DNA of 5,705 nucleotides. Source: Acidobacteriaceae bacterium. Its GTDB lineage: Bacteria > Acidobacteriota > Terriglobia > Terriglobales > Acidobacteriaceae. Shown one piece after another: positions 1 to 5,690 of this stretch; the stretch's first letter is position 1; each line of letters opens with the position of its first letter. Below the pieces are notes generated by a model. It had not been told where the DNA came from. It saw only the letters and a program-made list of their open reading frames with translations, and made no database searches. The stretch lies in assembly GCA_030040175.1 (NCBI GenBank), contig JASHUF010000239.1, positions 1-5,705 of the forward strand. The letters are read 5' to 3'. The position numbers were made by a program, and so were the translations under genes.

Positions 1-584
1 CCATGGGCGGGATGCAGACGTTCGCGTGGATGGTCGCTTATCCGGAGTTCCTGGATGAGGCCATTCCGATCGTCGGTTCGCCGCGGCCCGACAGCCGCGA
101 CCTGCTGCTCTACCGCAGCGACGAAGATGCGGTGAAATCCGATCCGGACTGGAAGCAGGGACGCTATGCCAAACCCATTGCGGCGCATGTGGCCGAGCTG
201 ATCTGGCAGCTGAATCTCACCACTCCGGCGGAGTACGCGCGCACGCACGCCGTTGGTCAATTCGATTCGGAATACGCGAAGACCGAAAGCCGGGGAATCG
301 AGCCCTTCGACGCCAACGACTGGGTTGCGCAGATGGACGCTGTCATTCATCACGACATCGCGCACGGCGGCTCGATGGAGGACGCGGCCAGGCGCGTGAA
401 GGCGCGGGTTCTGGTGGTGAATGCGGCGCAGGATCATATGGTCAATCCGAAACCCGCGCTCGATTTTGCCGCGCTGCTGGGCGCGAAGACGCTGGTGCTG
501 GAAGGCGACTGCGGACACATTGCTCCCTCGTGCGAAAGCGCAACGCTCGATCCGCAGGTGCGCGCGTTTCTGGAGGGGCAGTGA
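1..584 (+). CDS. MetX-like alpha/beta-hydrolase fold protein, 5' truncated
   Basis: This is the C-terminal part (about 193 residues) of an alpha/beta-hydrolase resembling homoserine O-acetyltransferase (MetX) and related acyltransferases or esterases. The visible protein begins with MGGMQTFAW, which matches the segment just after the nucleophile in the family motif G-x-S-M-G-G-M-Q. The window opens with the last two bases (CC) of the preceding codon, which fits a TCC serine, so the nucleophile is probably cut by the edge. The rest of the triad is visible, counting from the first Met: Asp144 in VNAAQDHMVNP and His172 in GDCGHIAP, both at the usual places after the last strands. Residues about 30-130 would be the helical lid. 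The gene ends at TGA 582-584 and converges on glyS with a 24-bp gap. Substrate cannot be told from this fragment; true MetX function is possible but unproven because the substrate-binding N-terminal half is missing. Confidence 0.85.
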   Translation, partial: MGGMQTFAWMVAYPEFLDEAIPIVGSPRPDSRDLLLYRSDEDAVKSDPDWKQGRYAKPIAAHVAELIWQLNLTTPAEYARTHAVGQFDSEYAKTESRGIEPFDANDWVAQMDAVIHHDIAHGGSMEDAARRVKARVLVVNAAQDHMVNPKPALDFAALLGAKTLVLEGDCGHIAPSCESATLDPQVRAFLEGQ

Positions 585-608
585 GCCGCGGACGCGAAAG
601 GACTGGCG

Positions 609-2801
609 CTACGCGGTTACAATCTCGCTGAAGTCGGCGATGCTAGAGAAGTTGTCTAGGATGCCGCTGATGAGGGCGAGGTTCGCGCCGCGCAGCTTCT
701 CGTCGGGGTCGAGAACCATGACCTTGTCAAAGAAGGTATCGACTGCGGGGCGCAACGTGGCGATGAGCGCGAGAGCTTCACCGTAGCGGCGCTGCTCGCG
801 CAGCTTCGCAACCCCGTCCGCGAGCGATTGGATTGCGCTCCTCAAGCTCTTCGCTTCATCGGCTCTGATGTCAGCCCAATTTCCGAGAGCGTAACCCCTT
901 TCTTCCGCCTGGCGCAGGATGTTCTTGATGCGCTTAAAAGCTGCGGAAATGGCGATGAAATCCGCTGAGCCCAACTTAGCTGTTATATCCTGTGCTCTCT
1001 TGATTGCATCGCGCACGTCATTCCAACCTAGTTGGACCCTCCCATATTCGATATTCCCAAGCACCGCGTTTACCACGTCATATCGAAAGCCGCGTACGTC
1101 ACGTAGCCAGAACTGCACGCGCTCACGAAAGAAATCTCTAAGTCTTGATTCAAGTCCAGCGTTTTCGACAGCATTAACCAATTCGGGCACCGAGCCAATC
1201 AATTCGGTAATCGTCAGCGCTAGGTCGGACTCTGCGAGGATCTTTACGATCCCATTAGCCGCGCGTCGAAGCGCAAAGGGGTCTTTCGATCCAGTAGGCT
1301 CAAGTCCCCTACTGAACATCACTCCAATTGTCTGTAGACGATCTGCGATACCTAGAATCTGACCTTCCACCGATGGAGGAATTGGATCGCCTATGGAGGC
1401 TGGGGAGTACTGCCAATAAATGGCTTGCGCAACTGTCTCACCGAGGCCTTGAACACGCGCATACAAGCCCCCAATTATTCCCTGAAGCTCGGTAAATTCT
1501 TTTACAAGTTCTGCAGTGAGATCGGTTTTTGCTAGCTCAGTCGCAGCGTGTAAAGCACCTCGATCTACGGTCGAGCCTTTTACCTGTATCAAATCAACAA
1601 TATCATTCGCAATTCCCAGATTTGCCTGGGTCTTTTTCCAATAGCTTCCATAATCCTTATGGAAAGTTACTGAGTGCAAATCATTAACTCGCTCTCTCAG
1701 CGGCGTCTTCTGGTCGAAGTCCCAGAAGAAGCGCGCGTCTTTGAAGCGGGCGCGCAGCACGCGCGCATTGCCGTGGCGGATGAGGGCCGCGCCTTCGGCG
1801 TCCACCTGCGTGTTGAGCACGGCGAGAAAATGCGGCGCGAGCTTGCCCTCGGCGTCTTCCACGGCGAAGTACTTCTGGTGGTCGCGCATCACGGTCACGA
1901 GCACTTCCTCGGGCAGCTCCAGATACTCGCGCTCAAAGCCGCCGAGGATCACCGTGGGCCATTCCGTGAGATGAACAACGGTCTCCACCAGCGCCGCATC
2001 TTCGCGCCAGCGCGCCCCGGGGAGGGTGCGTGCAGCCGCGTCGAGGGCCTTGCGGATGATGTGCCTGCGCTCAGAGACATCGGCAATCACAAATGCCTTA
2101 CGCAGAGTCTCTTTGTATTCGCTTGCCGAAGAGATGGTCACCGCGCCTTCGCCGTGCAGCACGCGATGGCCGCGGCTCAAGCGGCCGGCGGCGATGCCGG
2201 CGATTGTAAGCGGGATCACTTCGGAATCCATCAGGGCGACGACCCAGCGAATGGGGCGCACAAAGCGCTCGGGCTTGCCGGCGCGCCAGTACATGTTTTT
2301 GGGCCAGGAAACGCCGAGAACTTCCTTGGGCAATTCGGCGGCGAGAATTTCGTTCGCCGTGCGGCCTTTTCGCTCAACGTATGCGCAAAGGTACTTCCCT
2401 TTGGGCTTCTCAACAGTGAGAAGCTCGCCGACAGACGCTCCAACTTTTTTTGCGAATGCCTCTGCTGCTGGTGTCGGCTTGCCGTCCTTATATGCCGCGG
2501 AAACCGGGGGACCCTCTACGCGTTCCTTTGCGTCATCCAGCTTGAGCACCACGTCCTTGAATAACACTGTAAGACGTCGTGGGGTCGAAAAACTTTTGGC
2601 GACTTGTGCCCCATTTAGACTAAGGCCGTCATGCAAGCCCGGAGGCAAGCCTTCATTCGTCCAAACGAGCGAACCTGTGCGATCAACGAGACGTTCCCGC
2701 GAGAGCAGCAATTCAACGCGCTTCAAAAGCTCGTGCTGGGCCCACGCAATCATCCGCGCCGGGACTTCTTCAAGGCCGATTTCGAGTAAAAAGTCTGACA
2801 T
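609..2801 (-). CDS. glyS: Glycyl-tRNA synthetase beta subunit
   Basis: Beta subunit of the bacterial alpha2beta2 glycyl-tRNA synthetase; it recognises tRNA-Gly while the alpha subunit activates glycine in the cytoplasm. The 730-residue product is slightly longer than the usual 690-700. Family landmarks run in order: MSDFLLEIGLEEVPA (1-15), FSTPRRL (71-77), FVRPIRWVVAL (180-190), SRGHRVLHG (209-217), LPEEVLVTVMRDHQKYFAV (296-314), ARFKDARFFWDFD (351-363), LAKTDLTAELVKEFTELQG (423-441), EPTGSKDPFALRR (501-513), and the C-terminal anticodon-binding part with LRPAVDTFFDKVMVLDPDE (683-701). The start is ATG 2801-2799 because MSDFLLEIGLEE is the canonical N-terminus. A longer frame to 2942 only translates intergenic repeat and overlaps glyQ. 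The ribosome site is weak (GAGAGAG, 10 nt upstream), which fits coupling to glyQ. Base composition is strongly mosaic, but the frame is intact. In the C-terminal motif the usual R-x-N-R-L reads RGANL (704-708). Confidence 0.97.
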   Translation of the reverse strand: MSDFLLEIGLEEVPARMIAWAQHELLKRVELLLSRERLVDRTGSLVWTNEGLPPGLHDGLSLNGAQVAKSFSTPRRLTVLFKDVVLKLDDAKERVEGPPVSAAYKDGKPTPAAEAFAKKVGASVGELLTVEKPKGKYLCAYVERKGRTANEILAAELPKEVLGVSWPKNMYWRAGKPERFVRPIRWVVALMDSEVIPLTIAGIAAGRLSRGHRVLHGEGAVTISSASEYKETLRKAFVIADVSERRHIIRKALDAAARTLPGARWREDAALVETVVHLTEWPTVILGGFEREYLELPEEVLVTVMRDHQKYFAVEDAEGKLAPHFLAVLNTQVDAEGAALIRHGNARVLRARFKDARFFWDFDQKTPLRERVNDLHSVTFHKDYGSYWKKTQANLGIANDIVDLIQVKGSTVDRGALHAATELAKTDLTAELVKEFTELQGIIGGLYARVQGLGETVAQAIYWQYSPASIGDPIPPSVEGQILGIADRLQTIGVMFSRGLEPTGSKDPFALRRAANGIVKILAESDLALTITELIGSVPELVNAVENAGLESRLRDFFRERVQFWLRDVRGFRYDVVNAVLGNIEYGRVQLGWNDVRDAIKRAQDITAKLGSADFIAISAAFKRIKNILRQAEERGYALGNWADIRADEAKSLRSAIQSLADGVAKLREQRRYGEALALIATLRPAVDTFFDKVMVLDPDEKLRGANLALISGILDNFSSIADFSEIVTA

Positions 2802-2811
2802 GATTCTTGAA

Positions 2812-2818
2812 CTCTCTC
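2812..2818 (-). promoter_or_regulatory. Weak ribosome binding site of glyS
   Basis: On the minus strand a purine run GAGAGAG lies 10 nt before the ATG at 2801. It is the only Shine-Dalgarno-like stretch near the start that is supported by protein homology. Its poor match suggests glyS relies partly on ribosomes arriving from glyQ. Confidence 0.35.
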
Positions 2819-2867
2819 TGCTCCCGGTATCGACTTGGGGATGAAACGGCAGATCCAAAACAACCGC

Positions 2868-2903
2868 AGGTCCTTCGACTCGCTGCGCTCGCTCAGGATG
2901 ACA
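2868..2903. repeat. Dispersed-type palindromic intergenic repeat at the glyQ/glyS junction
   Basis: The GC-rich core TCGACTCGCTGCGCTCGCTC is framed by TCCT on the left (2871-2874) and AGGA on the right (2895-2898), giving an imperfect dyad. I recognise this as a widespread repeat of many GC-rich soil bacteria; read on the minus strand in one frame it gives [15 protein letters not shown], a common spurious-protein signature. Here it covers the 3' end of glyQ: the glyQ TGA (2895-2893) and the preceding TCC codon lie inside it. It also falls within the glyQ-glyS transcript, where it could fold into an RNA hairpin. Family membership is from memory and needs a self-search of the genome. Confidence 0.7.
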
Positions 2904-3918
2904 CTCCGCTTGGTGCGGCTTCGACGGCCTGCTGCAGTGCATAGGCTTTGGCCACGCCGACCGTCAGATTCCGGATGCGGCCGATGACGCCCACGCGCTC
3001 AGTAACGCTGATGGCCCCGCGCGCATCGAGAAGGTTGAAGAGGTTCGAGCATTTGAGCGCCAGCTCGTACGCCGGCAGCAGCGGAAATCTTCTTCTTTCC
3101 CTTGGACTGGCCTTTTCGTCAGCGAGCAAAGCGTTGGCCTGCACCAGCAGCAACTGCGCCTCGGCCTCGTACGAGTTGAAGTGCTCCCAGAGGCGCGGCA
3201 CGTCGGCCATCTCGAAGTTGTACACGGAAAACTGCAGCTCTTCCTCCCAGCGCACGTCGCCGTAGGTTACGGTGGCTCCAGTTTCCCGCCCCCGCGACGT
3301 AGACCCGTCCCTGGGGACCCCGGCATCGGGATCGCGCGCCCACACGATGTCATAGATCGAGTCCACGTCCTGCAGGAAGGCCGCGATGCGCTCCATGCCG
3401 TAGGTGAGCTCGGCGCAGATGGGATCGAGGTCGAGCCCGCCGCACTGCTGGAAGTAAGTGAACTGGGTGATCTCCAGGCCGTCGAGCATCACCTGCCAGC
3501 CCACGCCCCAGGCGCCGCCGGCAGGCCACTCCCAGTTGTCTTCTTCGAATTTGAGATCGTGCTGCTTGAGGTCGATGCCGAGGGCCTCAAGCGATTCGAG
3601 ATAGAGCTCCTGCACGTTCGCGGGCGGGGGCTTGAGGATGAGCTGGAATTGGGTGTGCTTGAAGAGCCGGTTGGGATTTTCGCCGTAGCGGCCGTCGGCC
3701 GGGCGGCGCGAGGGCTGCGCGTAGCCAACCTTGTAGGGCTTGGGGCCGAGCACGCGCAGAAAGGTCTCCGGACACATGGTGCCTGCGCCCACTTCGAGGT
3801 CGTAGGGCTGCTGCAGCACGCAGCCGCGCTGCGCCCAGAAGGCCTGCAGGCGAAAGAGCAAATCCTGAAAGGTGAGCGCGGAGGGTTTCAAGGTTGGCGC
3901 GGATTGGGCAGCGAGCAC
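2893..3918 (-). CDS. glyQ: Glycyl-tRNA synthetase alpha subunit
   Basis: Catalytic class II subunit of tetrameric glycyl-tRNA synthetase; it forms glycyl-adenylate and transfers glycine to tRNA-Gly together with GlyS. The motifs are unmistakable. Numbered from the chosen start: [18 protein letters not shown] (16-33), EVGAGT (42-47), the motif-2 region [17 protein letters not shown] (68-84), [17 protein letters not shown] (125-141), TQFTYFQQ (151-158), motif-3-like YGMER (173-177), and [15 protein letters not shown] (294-308). The chosen start is GTG 3918, with GAAAGAG 8 nt upstream, giving 341 aa. The frame is open to GTG 3987 (364 aa, overlapping the upstream stop), and a TTG at 3891 would give the most family-like N-terminus, [10 protein letters not shown]. 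No ATG precedes the conserved core. Two linker insertions relative to E. coli GlyQ explain the extra length over the usual 290-300. The last residues and stop lie in a repeat. Confidence 0.96.
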   Translation of the reverse strand: MLAAQSAPTLKPSALTFQDLLFRLQAFWAQRGCVLQQPYDLEVGAGTMCPETFLRVLGPKPYKVGYAQPSRRPADGRYGENPNRLFKHTQFQLILKPPPANVQELYLESLEALGIDLKQHDLKFEEDNWEWPAGGAWGVGWQVMLDGLEITQFTYFQQCGGLDLDPICAELTYGMERIAAFLQDVDSIYDIVWARDPDAGVPRDGSTSRGRETGATVTYGDVRWEEELQFSVYNFEMADVPRLWEHFNSYEAEAQLLLVQANALLADEKASPRERRRFPLLPAYELALKCSNLFNLLDARGAISVTERVGVIGRIRNLTVGVAKAYALQQAVEAAPSGVSS

Positions 3919-3926
3919 GGGCGGAT

Positions 3927-3933
3927 CTCTTTC
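3927..3933 (-). promoter_or_regulatory. Candidate ribosome binding site of glyQ
   Basis: GAAAGAG on the minus strand sits 8 nt before GTG 3918 and is the main reason for choosing that start. A rival purine-rich site, GGAAAG, lies upstream of GTG 3987, so the choice is not settled. Confidence 0.4.
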
Positions 3934-3950
3934 AGCGGGACTGAAAGATG

Positions 3951-3959
3951 ATTTTAGCA
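3951..3959 (-). promoter_or_regulatory. Candidate extended -10 element for glyQ
   Basis: The minus strand reads TGCTAAAAT, an extended -10 (TGn followed by TAAAAT, five of six to consensus). I see no good -35 at 16-18 bp upstream. Transcription would start near 3944, about 25 nt before GTG 3918, so it only makes sense if the downstream glyQ start is used. It would let glyQS be expressed independently of the NYN gene. Confidence 0.3.
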
Positions 3960-3980
3960 GTTGGGACAATCGGTCGCCTG

Positions 3981-4601
3981 TCACCACCCCGCAGGCTTTC
4001 CGAATGATCCCTTGCGATCCGTCACAGACTGCGGAAACTGGCTGGCGGCCAAGTCTGCCTGCCGGATGCGTTTGATAAACGTCGCATATTGCCGTAGCTC
4101 CCGGCTATGGAACTGGTGCGGGTTCAAAATGCCGATCGGTAGTCCAATCTCCTGAACGACAATGCGCACAGGCTCGGCAAGATCGGAATCGTTTGTAATG
4201 AGAACCGCCAACTCAAAGCGCTTCCCGTATGCGTCTCTCAGCAGATGTGAGGCAAGGTTCACGTCTGAGCCTTTCTCTTCTGTTTTATCCACCCAAACCC
4301 TCTGGGCAGGGGTGATGCCGGTCAGGTACATCGGGACCGAATGGGTCAGGAAATGGCCGTACTTGATTTGCAGATTGGGGATCGTTTTGAGCGCCCGGAT
4401 ATACAACCCCTGATCGTGGGCGGAGGTCGGATTGTACGGTCGCGAACTAACTCTTGCGGTGAAGTAGTGGATTTCCTGGACGGTGTCTGAAGGCAGCATT
4501 GTCTGCGCAAGTTTGCCGAGGTCGAGCCATTTGTGTGGAGTTCGCTTCAGTGCGCCGTAATATAGGTTGAAACCGTCGATATAGACATTGACGATTGCCA
4601 T
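3981..4601 (-). CDS. NYN domain (LabA/DUF88-like, PIN-fold) putative ribonuclease
   Basis: A 206-residue protein with the features of NYN domains, which share the PIN-type metal-dependent nuclease fold. The first strand ends in [12 protein letters not shown], with acidic Asp9 and Asn12. A second acidic cluster is [15 protein letters not shown] (107-121, Asp113), and the third is [13 protein letters not shown] (134-146, Asp138 and Asp140). These are the expected carboxylates for a Mg-binding site, so the protein looks catalytically intact. The C-terminal tail after about residue 180 is polar and unrecognised. The ATG at 4601 is preceded by GGAG at 6-nt spacing, a good ribosome site. Sampled rows are 50-55% GC, lower than much of recO and glyQ. 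It sits between recO and glyQ, which are commonly closer neighbours, suggesting insertion. Its RNA target is unknown; no antitoxin-like partner is visible, so a toxin role is only one possibility. Confidence 0.88.
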   Translation of the reverse strand: MAIVNVYIDGFNLYYGALKRTPHKWLDLGKLAQTMLPSDTVQEIHYFTARVSSRPYNPTSAHDQGLYIRALKTIPNLQIKYGHFLTHSVPMYLTGITPAQRVWVDKTEEKGSDVNLASHLLRDAYGKRFELAVLITNDSDLAEPVRIVVQEIGLPIGILNPHQFHSRELRQYATFIKRIRQADLAASQFPQSVTDRKGSFGKPAGW

Positions 4602-4605
4602 TTAC

Positions 4606-4611
4606 TGCTCC
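4606..4611 (-). promoter_or_regulatory. Ribosome binding site of the NYN gene
   Basis: The minus strand reads GCGGAGCAGTAA immediately before the ATG at 4601; GGAG, 6 nt upstream, is a good Shine-Dalgarno match and supports this start. Confidence 0.6.
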
Positions 4612-4634
4612 GCAAGGCGTCACAGGGCTTGTAG

Positions 4635-4662
4635 GGTATTGAAAGGTATTGACTGGTATTGA
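4635..4662. repeat. Three direct repeats GGTATTGA with 10-bp period
   Basis: GGTATTGA occurs three times, at 4635-4642, 4645-4652 and 4655-4662, separated by the dinucleotides AA and CT. The exact 10-bp period places the copies on nearly the same face of the DNA helix. They lie 34-61 bp upstream of the NYN start codon and just downstream of a perfect TATAAT. This arrangement resembles a tandem operator for a cooperative regulator, or an iteron-like binding array; the bound protein is unknown. Confidence 0.75.
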
Positions 4663-4674
4663 GAATCGCGTAAA

Positions 4675-4680
4675 ATTATA
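4675..4680 (-). promoter_or_regulatory. Candidate -10 box of the NYN gene promoter
   Basis: The minus strand contains a perfect TATAAT in an AT-rich pocket (4663-4690) within otherwise GC-rich DNA. Transcription would start near 4668 and the roughly 65-nt leader would carry the triple repeat. No convincing -35 is present at 16-18 bp spacing, so it may be weak or activator dependent. Confidence 0.4.
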
Positions 4681-4691
4681 GAAGATATCAC

Positions 4692-4713
4692 CCCTGCTCC
4701 TTGGTGAGCAGGG
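4692..4713. repeat. Inverted repeat 1 between recO and the NYN gene
   Basis: CCCTGCTC (4692-4699) and GAGCAGGG (4706-4713) form a perfect 8-bp stem with a 6-nt loop. Together with the second stem three bases further on it makes a double-hairpin unit. On the minus strand it lies downstream of recO but is not followed directly by a T-run, so it looks more like a repetitive extragenic palindrome than a standard terminator. Confidence 0.6.
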
Positions 4714-4716
4714 TGC

Positions 4717-4751
4717 GAAGCCAGCTCGCAAGGGCTGGCTTCAGTGTTTTT
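4717..4751. repeat. Inverted repeat 2, hairpin with T-run on the plus-strand side
   Basis: GAAGCCAGC (4717-4725) and GCTGGCTTC (4734-4742) form a perfect 9-bp stem with an 8-nt loop. Five T residues follow at 4747-4751 on the plus strand, so it has intrinsic-terminator form for leftward-to-rightward transcription. No plus-strand gene leads into it, so such a terminator would only stop antisense transcription into the recO 3' end. It more likely belongs with the first stem to a dispersed palindromic repeat. Confidence 0.55.
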
Positions 4752-4784
4752 GTGCGAGACATGCAGGAGGTGACTCTCCCGCCG

Positions 4785-5648
4785 TCACCCGCCCAGCCGC
4801 GCCAGGGCTTCGGCGGTGCGCAACTTTTTCTCGAGGTGCCGCTCGAGGGTCTGCACGGCGAAGCGGCGCAGGTCCTGGCCGCGCCGGCGCGTCCACGGCT
4901 CGCCGGCAAATGCGCCAGCTGATGCCTTCAGCATGCGCTGGGCAAGCTGCCAGGAGTCGGCGCTCAGAGAATGGGCGCTGCCATTGCGGTGCAGGGCGCA
5001 GAAGAGGCCGTCTGCGTGGCATGAGAACGAAACTTCCCCGGCATGCAAAGCCTCGCCGCAAACGATGCAGTGGGCGATGTCGGGCAAGAGACCCATGAGG
5101 CGCGTCATCCAGAGGGAAAAATAGGTGAGCGCCATCCAAGATCCGGGGAGCTGGGGTCCGGAGGATTGGGGCTGCGTAGCCGGCGGTCGATCCGCCTGGG
5201 ACCGGTCTGGTCTCCCTGGTCCCAAAATCGGGACCAGGGGCACCCCAGCCTCAGTTCCGGCCGCAGCGGCGGTGGTCTGCTCCAGCACCGAAAGCAGCAG
5301 GCGGAAGACCGCGTCCTGCGGGTCGTGCTCGGGCAGCGCCTCGTCGAGTACCTCGGCATAAAAACTCAACACCGCCAGCCGCACAGCATCCACCGGGCCT
5401 GAAAGCGGGGAGCGCATGATCTCCAGTTGATCGAGGCGGACGAGCTCAGCCCCAGGCTTCTCGGCAAACCAGGCGCGGGCCACGGTCATGGGCTCGAGCG
5501 CGCCACCGAAGCGCTTGCGGCTCTTGAGCGCGGCCCTGGCCACGCCTTTCAATCGGCCGTAGTCGCGGGTGAAAAGGCTCACGATGAGATCGGCCTCGCG
5601 CAGCGGCCAGGTGCGCAGAACCACGGCTTCCGAGGTAAGCACGGGCAT
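4785..5648 (-). CDS. recO: DNA repair protein RecO
   Basis: RecO works with RecR (and RecF) to load RecA on SSB-coated single-stranded DNA in gap repair. The N-terminus MPVLTSEAVVLRTWPLREADLIVSLFTRDYGRLKGVARAALKSRK, broken only for description here into an OB-fold (about 1-80), is typical of the family. The helical domain contains a Cys4 zinc site: Cys194, Cys197, Cys210 and Cys217 (CIVC ... SFSCHADGLFC). At 287 residues it exceeds the usual 240-260. The excess is a Gly/Pro/Ser/Gln/Arg-rich insert at about 128-170, just before the conserved WMALTYFSLWMTRLMGLLP. That insert is encoded by palindrome-bearing DNA. The start is ATG 5648, which gives the expected N-terminus; the Shine-Dalgarno is poor (GGAAA at close spacing). 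It is the upstream member of the recO-NYN-glyQ-glyS series, 183 bp before the NYN gene. Confidence 0.95.
   Translation of the reverse strand: MPVLTSEAVVLRTWPLREADLIVSLFTRDYGRLKGVARAALKSRKRFGGALEPMTVARAWFAEKPGAELVRLDQLEIMRSPLSGPVDAVRLAVLSFYAEVLDEALPEHDPQDAVFRLLLSVLEQTTAAAAGTEAGVPLVPILGPGRPDRSQADRPPATQPQSSGPQLPGSWMALTYFSLWMTRLMGLLPDIAHCIVCGEALHAGEVSFSCHADGLFCALHRNGSAHSLSADSWQLAQRMLKASAGAFAGEPWTRRRGQDLRRFAVQTLERHLEKKLRTAEALARLGG
5214..5239. repeat. Perfect inverted repeat inside recO
   Basis: CCCTGGTCCC (5214-5223) and GGGACCAGGG (5230-5239) are perfect complements around a 6-nt loop AAAATC. It encodes residues about 137-145 of the RecO insert. An additional GGGACC at 5198-5203 can pair with the left arm, so alternative folds exist. 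It looks like a palindromic repeat carried in frame by a core gene. Confidence 0.75.
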
Positions 5649-5690
5649 TGATTTCCATCATCGCACTGTGGTCAGAGATATGCTAAGATG

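Noticed and set aside
1674..2564. 296-codon plus-strand frame opposite glyS
   Set aside because: Antisense to a clearly recognised gene; long antisense frames are expected in GC-rich codon-biased DNA, and the His/Ala/Gly-rich product has no recognisable motif.
2026..2844. 272-codon plus-strand frame opposite the 5' half of glyS
   Set aside because: Ser/Arg/Thr-rich shadow translation of glyS with no domain or ribosome site.
2802..2942. 47-residue N-terminal extension of glyS reading [15 protein letters not shown]
   Set aside because: It translates an intergenic repeat, overlaps glyQ, and precedes the canonical GlyS N-terminus MSDFLLEIGLEE.
3181..3951. 256-codon plus-strand frame opposite glyQ
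   Set aside because: Its open length follows from the glyQ codon bias; no family resemblance.
3981..4601. Toxin-antitoxin module based on the NYN (PIN-fold) gene
   Set aside because: No small partner gene with its own start and ribosome site lies on either side; the neighbours are glyQ and recO.
4635..4662. CRISPR-like array
   Set aside because: The repeats are only 8 bp with 2-bp gaps, far too short for CRISPR repeats and spacers; no cas genes are present.
4447..4731. 94-codon minus-strand frame across the NYN start and upstream gap
   Set aside because: It overlaps the well-supported NYN gene in another frame and runs through the repeats and promoter-like region.
4688..4909. Small minus-strand frame ending in LRTLLTKEQG across the twin hairpins
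   Set aside because: It overlaps the recO 3' end in another frame and its tail is just translation of the palindromic repeat.
5684..5689. Plus-strand extended -10 (TGCTAAGAT) near the right edge
   Set aside because: Transcription would start at about 5696, inside or after the Shine-Dalgarno at 5691-5697, so it cannot serve the presumed gene beyond the edge; no -35 was found.
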